From Bacteroidota bacterium (GTDB lineage: Bacteria > Bacteroidota > Bacteroidia > Bacteroidales > JACABE01), in assembly GCA_026391675.1 (NCBI GenBank), contig JAPLDQ010000031.1:1-45628 (forward strand): a stretch of 45,628 bases of DNA, given 5' to 3'. A program made the translations under genes and the position numbers. This document shows positions 24,049 through 29,766 of the stretch, piece after piece. Position 1 is the first letter of the stretch. Each line of letters begins with the position of its first letter. The notes beneath the pieces were generated by a model that was given only the letters and a program-made list of their open reading frames with translations, was not told the DNA's origin and did not search any database.

Positions 24049-24087
24049 TATGAATTATGAGTTATAAATTATGAATTATGAATTGTA
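24049..24087. repeat. ATAATTC tandem repeat in the RNase Z leader
   Basis: Five copies of a heptamer near TATGAAT/TATAAAT/TGAGTTA lie immediately upstream of the RNase Z ATG, between it and the promoter at 24093-24100. The same word family occurs at 23119-23140 and 17628-17656. Confidence 0.8.
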
Positions 24088-24092
24088 AGGAA

Positions 24093-24100
24093 CAAACTTA
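24093..24100 (-). promoter_or_regulatory. Promoter of the RNase Z gene, -7 element
   Basis: TAAGTTTG on the minus strand fits TAnnTTTG, 44 nt before the ATG at 24048; the repeat lies between. Confidence 0.55.
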
Positions 24101-24147
24101 GATAATTTTAAAGAATATTTCTGAATTTTCATGAAATAAATTGCAAT

Positions 24148-24356
24148 GAGCAGAATGACGTCTTCATTGAACAGAGTGTTCCTTCATTGAGCAGAGTGAT
24201 GTCTTCATTGAACAGTATGTTGCCTTCATTGAGCAGAATGACGTCTTCAATAAACAGAGTGATGCCTTCATTGAGCAGAGTGACATCATCATTGAGCAGA
24301 GTGTAGCCTTCATTGAACAGAATGGGGCAAACAATGAGTTCAGTGATGCAAACAAT
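24148..24356. repeat. Ten-unit 21-bp tandem array
   Basis: Units start at 24148, 24169, 24189, 24210, 24231, 24252, 24273, 24294, 24315 and 24336. All are 21 bp except the second (20 bp). The consensus is GAGCAGAGTGATGTCTTCATT, abbreviated as a constant GArCAGArTG core, three or four variable bases, then CTTCATT. The last two units have GCAAACAAT in place of the CTTCATT half. Units differ by a few bases, so the array is old or under selection. A 67-codon frame with GTG start crosses it on the minus strand only because 21 is a multiple of three. Confidence 0.9.
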
Positions 24357-24362
24357 ACGTCC

Positions 24363-24395
24363 ACCCCTGACAGGGTTTAAAACCCTGTCAGGGGT
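24363..24395. repeat. Perfect palindrome with 16-bp arms
   Basis: ACCCCTGACAGGGTTT (24363-24378) and AAACCCTGTCAGGGGT (24380-24395) flank a single central A. It follows the 21-bp array by 6 bp. A DNA cruciform or very stable RNA hairpin could form, but the central base leaves essentially no loop. There is no T-run, and the S1 terminator is separate at 24454-24478, so a terminator role is unlikely. It looks like a mobile palindromic unit. Confidence 0.9.
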
Positions 24396-24453
24396 TATTG
24401 CAGTGGCTTAAATAAAGACGTCATTTATTTATTAGATGACTTTGGCACAAAAA

Positions 24454-24478
24454 AAAATCCCGCCATAAGCGGGATTTT
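24454..24478 (-). terminator. Intrinsic terminator of rpsA
   Basis: A 10-bp stem (AAAATCCCGC with GCGGGATTTT) closes a 5-nt loop and is followed on the minus strand by a run of T. It lies 22 bp past the rpsA stop. Confidence 0.85.
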
Positions 24479-24499
24479 AAATATATGTTAAGAGAAGTA

Positions 24500-26638
24500 T
24501 TATTCAACTGCAGTTTCTGCTTCTGCTTCAGGAGTTGTTTCTTCTTCAACTTCTTCTTTTTTAGCAGTAGTTTTCTTTGCTTTTTTAGCTTCTTCTTTTT
24601 TCTGCATAGCTTCTAATTTTTCAATTTCTGATTTTTGCATTTCAGATTTTAAATTAGATAATGCTTCGATATCACCCAAAGTAGAACGTTCTAAATTGTC
24701 GTTATTTTGTTTAACGCTTTTTTTCTGTTCTTTTTCTTTACGTTTATTGTCGTTATCTGATTTTGATTTTTCATCCTGAACAGCATCCTGATGAATCTTG
24801 GTATGAGAAACGATGATTTTTTTGTTGTCTTTAGAGAATTCCAACACTTTAAAATCAATAGTTTCATCTACTTTAGCATTGCTGCCATCAGCTTTTACAA
24901 GGTGACGGAATGGAGCAAATCCTTCAACACCATATGGTAAAGCTATGATAGCACCTTTATCAGATGAACTAACGATGGTTCCTTTGTGGATAGAATCAAC
25001 TGTGAAAACGGTTTCGAAGATTTCCCATGGATTTTCTTCCAGTTGTTTGTGACCTAAGCTTAAACGTCTGTTTTCGCTGTCTACTTCCAGAACGATTACT
25101 TCGATAGAATCACCGATTTTTGTAAATTCAGCAGGATGTTTGATTTTTTTAGACCATGACAAGTCAGAAATGTGGATTAATCCATCAACACCTTCTTCAA
25201 GTTCTACAAAAATACCGAAATTGGTAAAGTTACGAACAACAGCTTTATGCTGAGATTTCAAAGGATATTTTGCTGCAATGTCAGTCCATGGATCTGGGAT
25301 CAATTGTTTGATACCCAATGACATTTTTCTTTCGTCGCGGTCAAGGGTTAAAATGATAGCTTCCACTTCATCACCGATTTTCAAGAAATCATGCGCAGTT
25401 CTTAAATGTTGTGACCATGACATTTCTGAAACGTGGATTAAACCTTCAACACCAGGAACGATTTCCATAAATGCACCGTAATCAGCTATAACTACAACTT
25501 TTCCTTTAATTTTATCACCAACTGCTAATTTAGCATCCAATGCATCCCAAGGATGAGGAGTTAATTGTTTTAAACCTAAAGCAATACGTTTTTTGTTTTC
25601 ATCGAAATCAAGAATAACTACATTGATTTTTTCGTCTAAGGTAACGATTTCTTCAGGATGGTTGATTCTGCCCCATGATAAGTCAGTAATGTGGATTAAA
25701 CCATCAACACCGCCTAAATCGATGAATACACCATAAGATGTAATATTTTTAACAGTACCTTCAAGTACCTGACCTTTTTCTAATTTAGCAATGATATCAG
25801 CTTTTTGTTGTTCAATTTCGTCTTCTATCAACGCTTTGTGAGAAACTACAACATTTTTGTATTCGTGGTTGATTTTAACAACTTTGAATTCCATGTTTTT
25901 CTCAACAAAAATATCATAATCACGGATTGGTTTCACGTCAATTTGTGAACCCGGTAAGAAAGCTTCTATACCAAATACATCAACGATTAAACCACCTTTG
26001 GTTCTGCATTTTACAAAACCTGTAATAATTTCCTGAGTTTCGAAAGCTTTATTAACTCTATCCCATGATTTTAATAATCTGGCTTTTTTGTGAGATAAAA
26101 TTAATTGTCCGTTTAAGTCTTCCTGACTTTCAACATAAACTTCAATAGTATCACCAATTTTTAAATTCTGGTTGTATCTTACTTCTGAAAGTGGAATAAC
26201 ACCGTCAGATTTAAAACCAATATTTACAACAACTTCGCGGTTGTTTTTTGCTACAACAATACCATCTACCACTTCGCGTTCAACGATCTGGCTGAATGTT
26301 TTATCATAAGCTTCTTCTAATTGTACTCTTTCTGCCTCTGTGTAATTTAATTGTTTTTTTCCAATCGCATTCCAGTCGAAATTTTCTAAAGAGATGGTTT
26401 CAGGAACATAGCGTTTTTTTGCTGGTGCTTCGGCTGGTGCTTCTTCTACTGCAACTTCTGCAGGTTTTTCTTCAACGGCAACTTCTGCTTTTACTTCTTC
26501 AACTGCAACGGCTGCTTCTGCAACTGTTTCTGTTGCAATTTCTTCGTTAGTTGCCTCAACTGCTAGTTCTTCTGTTTGCTGATTGATAATTTCTTCGCTG
26601 TTTTCAGCTTCTAAATTGACATTTAATTCGTCTGTCAT
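24500..26638 (-). CDS. rpsA: 30S ribosomal protein S1
   Basis: 712 residues, longer than the 557 of E. coli. After an acidic, low-complexity N-terminus (about 1-80, rich in Glu, Ala and Val) come six S1 RNA-binding domains at about 124-190, 205-272, 290-360, 378-446, 463-532 and 548-614. The third to fifth carry the strongest signature (G-V-F-x-x-L/I, G-L-I-H-I/V-S/T-D/E-L/M-SW). A Lys/Glu-rich tail of about 90 residues follows. S1 unfolds mRNA leaders and aids initiation, which matters in Bacteroidota that mostly lack Shine-Dalgarno sites. Promoter, leader of about 110 nt and terminator are visible. Confidence 0.95.
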   Translation of the reverse strand: MTDELNVNLEAENSEEIINQQTEELAVEATNEEIATETVAEAAVAVEEVKAEVAVEEKPAEVAVEEAPAEAPAKKRYVPETISLENFDWNAIGKKQLNYTEAERVQLEEAYDKTFSQIVEREVVDGIVVAKNNREVVVNIGFKSDGVIPLSEVRYNQNLKIGDTIEVYVESQEDLNGQLILSHKKARLLKSWDRVNKAFETQEIITGFVKCRTKGGLIVDVFGIEAFLPGSQIDVKPIRDYDIFVEKNMEFKVVKINHEYKNVVVSHKALIEDEIEQQKADIIAKLEKGQVLEGTVKNITSYGVFIDLGGVDGLIHITDLSWGRINHPEEIVTLDEKINVVILDFDENKKRIALGLKQLTPHPWDALDAKLAVGDKIKGKVVVIADYGAFMEIVPGVEGLIHVSEMSWSQHLRTAHDFLKIGDEVEAIILTLDRDERKMSLGIKQLIPDPWTDIAAKYPLKSQHKAVVRNFTNFGIFVELEEGVDGLIHISDLSWSKKIKHPAEFTKIGDSIEVIVLEVDSENRRLSLGHKQLEENPWEIFETVFTVDSIHKGTIVSSSDKGAIIALPYGVEGFAPFRHLVKADGSNAKVDETIDFKVLEFSKDNKKIIVSHTKIHQDAVQDEKSKSDNDNKRKEKEQKKSVKQNNDNLERSTLGDIEALSNLKSEMQKSEIEKLEAMQKKEEAKKAKKTTAKKEEVEEETTPEAEAETAVE

Positions 26639-26754
26639 TTTGTTTCTTTTATGGTAAATTTAATTACCCGGTTAATAAATTTATTTAATTATCTGTTCAA
26701 TTTATAGATAATGAGTACATTAATATAATATATCCGCTATTTTAAAATTGGAGT

Positions 26755-26763
26755 GCAAAATTA
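26755..26763 (-). promoter_or_regulatory. Promoter of rpsA, -7 element
   Basis: TAATTTTGC on the minus strand fits TAnnTTTG. The ATG is at 26638, giving a leader of about 110 nt, longer than for most genes here and possibly a site of S1 autoregulation. Confidence 0.65.
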
Positions 26764-26890
26764 GTAAAAGTATTTTAAATAAAAAACTGATTTTTACAAG
26801 ATTATTGATTTTTTATTTGTGAATTAAAGTATTTTAATCTAAAAATTAGGCTTTACATAAAAATATTGTTGAGTATTCTAATTTTTTTTA

Positions 26891-26899
26891 TAATTTTGC
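26891..26899 (+). promoter_or_regulatory. Promoter of the TPR protein gene, -7 element
   Basis: TAATTTTGC fits TAnnTTTG, 20 nt before the ATG at 26920. Confidence 0.65.
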
Positions 26900-26919
26900 A
26901 GGCTTAAAATAAAAATAAT

Positions 26920-27609
26920 ATGGTAAAGAAACAAGACAGTACTGAAGGAAAAATCATTGCAGTAGAAGAAGCATTAGGAAGAACAGAACAATTTATTGAA
27001 AAAAATCAAAAAATAATATTCATAGTTCTTGGATCTATAATGATTATCGTTTTAGGTTATTTTGGTATCAAACAATTTTATTTAAAACCGCAGGAAGCAA
27101 AAGCACACGCTGAAATGTTCTATGCTGAAAAATACTTTGAAATCGATTCACTGGATTTAGCCCTAAATGGAGACGGACAGCACATTGGTTTCCTTGAAGT
27201 TATTGACAATTATAGTATTACAAAAGCATCAAATTTAGCCAAATATTATTGCGGTATTATTTACCTGAAAAAAGGAAAATATGATGATGCTATAAAATAT
27301 TTAAAAGATTTCAGTTCTGATGACCAGATTGTTGGCTCACTTGCTACAGCAGCTATCGGGGATGCATATTTGGAATTAAATGATAAAGATAAAGCATTGG
27401 AATATTATCTTAAAGCAGCTGAAAAAAATAAAAATAATTTTTCTACTCCACAATGTCTGATGAAAGCCGGTTTTGTTTATGAAGACAAAGGGGACTGGGG
27501 AAATGCTTTGAAAACTTACGAAAAAATTAAAAAAGAATATTTCAAATCACAGGAATCAAGAGAAATAGATAAATACATTGCTAAAGCAAAAGGAATGTTA
27601 AATCAATAA
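26920..27609 (+). CDS. Membrane-anchored tetratricopeptide repeat protein (YfgM-like)
   Basis: 229 residues: a cytosolic N-terminal segment (1-30), one membrane helix at about 33-52, then a helical TPR region. The clearest repeats are LAKYYCGIIYLKKGKYDDAI (about 108-127), IGDAYLELNDKDKALEYYLK and AGFVYEDKGDWGNALKTYEK. The N-terminal TM plus TPR layout matches the YfgM/TPR_21 group, which works near the SecYEG translocon and periplasmic chaperones in proteobacteria. The same role here is only suggested. It has its own promoter and a strong hairpin behind it. Confidence 0.8.
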   Translation: MVKKQDSTEGKIIAVEEALGRTEQFIEKNQKIIFIVLGSIMIIVLGYFGIKQFYLKPQEAKAHAEMFYAEKYFEIDSLDLALNGDGQHIGFLEVIDNYSITKASNLAKYYCGIIYLKKGKYDDAIKYLKDFSSDDQIVGSLATAAIGDAYLELNDKDKALEYYLKAAEKNKNNFSTPQCLMKAGFVYEDKGDWGNALKTYEKIKKEYFKSQESREIDKYIAKAKGMLNQ

Positions 27610-27626
27610 TATTTCAGATAATAATC

Positions 27627-27669
27627 AACAATGGGCAATTTGCAGAAAAATAGCAAATTGCCCATTGTT
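27627..27669 (+). terminator. Long terminator hairpin between the TPR gene and ribH
   Basis: A perfect 17-bp stem (27627-27643 with 27653-27669) closes a 9-nt loop. It ends 14 bp before the ribH ATG with only a short T-run (TTGTTTTATAAAT). It could stop upstream transcripts or sequester nothing of ribH; no RFN riboswitch is present. Confidence 0.7.
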
Positions 27670-27683
27670 TTATAAATATAATT

Positions 27684-28193
27684 ATGGCAACAATTCTTAA
27701 AAATTTATCTGCTTACGATACCAAAAGGGTACCAAAAGCTAAAGACATGCGTTTTGGCATTGTCGTTTCGGAATGGAACGAAGAAATCACCAAAGCATTA
27801 TGTTTGGGTGCTGTGGAAACATTAATGTATCATAAAGTTAAAGCTAAAAACATCACCGTTAAATACGTACCAGGCAGCTTTGAACTTACGTTGGGAGCCC
27901 AGTTTTTACTGGACTATACTGATGTAGATGCTGTAATATGCCTTGGTTGTGTTATTCAGGGAGAAACACGGCATTTCGATTTTATATGTGATGCAGTTTC
28001 AAACGGAATCATGAAGCTTACTACAGATTATGCCACACCTGTAGTATTTGGTGTATTAACTACAAATTCATATGAGCAGGCCAAAGACCGTTCAGGTGGT
28101 AAACATGGTAATAAAGGGACTGAAGCAGCTATAACTGCTATAAAAATGGTAGCATTACAGAAAGAGCTGATTTCGAAATATAATCCTTCATAA
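27684..28193 (+). CDS. ribH: 6,7-dimethyl-8-ribityllumazine synthase
   Basis: 169 residues, the family length. The substrate-binding pieces are in order: VVSEWNEEITKA (Trp/Asn site near residue 28), the VPGSFELTLGAQ loop, and GCVIQGETRHFDFIC with the catalytic His. GVLTTNSYEQAKDRSG follows with the Arg that binds phosphate. It condenses the pyrimidinedione with dihydroxybutanone phosphate to form the last riboflavin precursor in the cytosol, in an icosahedral or pentameric assembly. It lies 11 bp before fmt; no other rib genes are in the window. Confidence 0.96.
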   Translation: MATILKNLSAYDTKRVPKAKDMRFGIVVSEWNEEITKALCLGAVETLMYHKVKAKNITVKYVPGSFELTLGAQFLLDYTDVDAVICLGCVIQGETRHFDFICDAVSNGIMKLTTDYATPVVFGVLTTNSYEQAKDRSGGKHGNKGTEAAITAIKMVALQKELISKYNPS

Positions 28194-28204
28194 TTTTCAC
28201 ACTA

Positions 28205-29167
28205 TTGAACCGATCAATTGTTTTTTTTGGTACACCTGAATTTGCAGTTGCATCATTGGATGCCCTGCTGCAATACAATTATACCATCAAAGCAATTGTT
28301 ACCACCCCTGATAAACCGGCCGGAAGAGGAAAGAAAATAACAGCATCACCTGTAAAAAACTATGCTGTTAAAAATAATTTAAATATTTTACAGCCTGAAA
28401 ACCTGTCTGATGAAAATTTTCTTAATAGCCTGAAAGCTATTAATGCTGATTTATTTATAGTAGTTGCTTTCCGGAAATTACCCAGCATCGTCTGGCAAAT
28501 GCCACCCATGGGATGTTTCAATCTGCATGCTTCACTCCTCCCCGATTATCGTGGTGCCGCACCAATTAACCGGGCCATCATCAATGGAGAAAAAGAAACC
28601 GGGCTTACTACATTTTTCCTGAACGAAAATATTGATGAAGGAAAGATAATTTTATCAGAAAGCATAAATATAGGTGAAGATGAAAGTTTCGGTGAATTAT
28701 ATAACAGAATGAAAATATGCGGGGCAAGTTTACTGATTAAGACGGTTGAAACAATATTCCATACTGATGTTCAGACTGTTGAACAACATAATTTATCAGC
28801 CAATGCATTAAAATTAAATAAGGCGCCAAAAATATTAAAACCTGATTGTAAAATCAACTGGAACAATAAAAGTAAAGCCATTTTCAATCTGGTAAGGGGC
28901 TTAAATCCAACACCTGCAGCCAATACATGCTTAATATCTGAAAATTCAGCTGAACTTTACCTTAAGATATTCAAGGTAAAAATCGAAATTACTGAACATA
29001 AGCATGCAGTCGCCGGCGTTTTTACAGATAAAAAAACTTTTTTAAAAATCTCAACGATTGATGGTTTTGTTTTTTTGGAAGAAATTCAGCCCGCCGGAAA
29101 AAACAAAATCCTGATTACTGAGTTCTTAAGGGGATACCCAATTGATAATAATTGGAAAGCCATATAA
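28205..29167 (+). CDS. fmt: Methionyl-tRNA formyltransferase (TTG start)
   Basis: 320 residues. The start is TTG at 28205; no in-frame ATG lies between it and the ribH stop, and the protein from here begins directly with the expected strand RSIVFFGTPEFA. Catalytic elements are NLHASLLPDYRGAAPINRAI, with the Asn-His pair, and the following GLTTFFLNENIDEGKI with Asp. The C-terminal OB-like domain (about 205-320) binds tRNA (VRGLNPTPAA). It formylates initiator Met-tRNA using 10-formyl-tetrahydrofolate. It follows ribH closely and is probably cotranscribed. Confidence 0.95.
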   Translation: MNRSIVFFGTPEFAVASLDALLQYNYTIKAIVTTPDKPAGRGKKITASPVKNYAVKNNLNILQPENLSDENFLNSLKAINADLFIVVAFRKLPSIVWQMPPMGCFNLHASLLPDYRGAAPINRAIINGEKETGLTTFFLNENIDEGKIILSESINIGEDESFGELYNRMKICGASLLIKTVETIFHTDVQTVEQHNLSANALKLNKAPKILKPDCKINWNNKSKAIFNLVRGLNPTPAANTCLISENSAELYLKIFKVKIEITEHKHAVAGVFTDKKTFLKISTIDGFVFLEEIQPAGKNKILITEFLRGYPIDNNWKAI

Positions 29168-29283
29168 AAGGGCATTTTAATAGAGGAAAGTCCTAAAACC
29201 ACTATTAATAGGCAATAACTACAAAAAGTTATTAACAAAACGCCTAGTTTATTAACATTTTACAATTTTTTTTGTTAAAAAGC

Positions 29284-29313
29284 TTGACTTAGGTCATTTT
29301 ATAACTATATTTG
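29284..29313 (+). promoter_or_regulatory. Promoter of the HU gene with -33 and -7 elements
   Basis: TTG at 29284-29286 and TATATTTG at 29306-29313 are 19 nt apart, the standard spacing. The ATG is 41 nt downstream. Confidence 0.75.
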
Positions 29314-29353
29314 TATCGTTAATTTATTAATAATCATTAAATCATTTACAAAA

Positions 29354-29626
29354 ATGAACAAAGCAGAATTAATTGACGCTATGGCAGCTGAGTCAAAATT
29401 GACTAAAGTTGACGCAAAAAAAGCATTAGATGCTTTCGTAAGTGCAACAACTAAATCTTTGAAAAAAGGTGATAGAGTAGCATTAGTAGGTTTTGGATCT
29501 TTCTCAATTGCTAAAAGAGCAGCTAGAAAAGGCCGTAACCCACAAACTGGTAAAGAAATTAAAATTGCTGCAAAAAAAGTAGTAAAATTCAAAGCTGGTA
29601 ATGACTTAGCTGGAAAAGTAAAATAA
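29354..29626 (+). CDS. hup: HU-family DNA-binding protein
   Basis: 90 residues, the standard length. [28 protein letters not shown] forms the N-terminal helices (split here only for description), then [10 protein letters not shown] and the DNA-binding arm with [12 protein letters not shown]. The arm carries the Arg-Asn-Pro tip that intercalates in the minor groove. As a homodimer it bends and compacts chromosomal DNA. Lys-rich composition and frequent use of AAA/GCA codons are consistent with high expression. It is a single-gene unit with a good promoter and a strong terminator. Confidence 0.96.
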   Translation: MNKAELIDAMAAESKLTKVDAKKALDAFVSATTKSLKKGDRVALVGFGSFSIAKRAARKGRNPQTGKEIKIAAKKVVKFKAGNDLAGKVK

Positions 29627-29644
29627 TTTTTTTCTTTATCTAAA

Positions 29645-29676
29645 AAAAGTCCCGATTACCTCGGGACTTTTTTTTT
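29645..29676 (+). terminator. Intrinsic terminator of the HU gene
   Basis: An 11-bp stem (AAAAGTCCCGA with TCGGGACTTTT) closes a 5-nt loop and is followed by a run of T. Confidence 0.9.
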
Positions 29677-29722
29677 GCCGGTATAAACCCAATTTCAATT
29701 TGCAATTTAATAGGATAAAACT

Positions 29723-29730
29723 TACTTTTG
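29723..29730 (+). promoter_or_regulatory. Promoter of the GH3/beta-lactamase gene, -7 element
   Basis: TACTTTTG fits TAnnTTTG, 37 nt before the ATG at 29767. Confidence 0.6.
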
Positions 29731-29766
29731 TAGCTTATAAAAATATACAGATTTACATTGACGCTA

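Noticed and set aside
24148-24356. CRISPR array
   Set aside because: Units are head to tail without unique spacers, of 21 bp, and no cas genes are in the window.
24164-24364. 66-residue minus-strand ORF with CSMKxSL repeats
   Set aside because: It is the direct product of a 21-bp tandem array whose unit is a multiple of three; it starts at a GTG inside the palindrome and has no promoter or leader.
26296-26550. 84-residue plus-strand ORF rich in Leu
   Set aside because: It is the antisense shadow of the Glu/Ala-rich N-terminus of ribosomal protein S1.
27627-27669. FMN riboswitch before ribH
   Set aside because: The element is a simple perfect hairpin; none of the conserved RFN segments is present.
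29758-29766. TTG start for the GH3 fusion protein
   Set aside because: The ATG three codons later gives a regular signal peptide, so the TTG is not needed.
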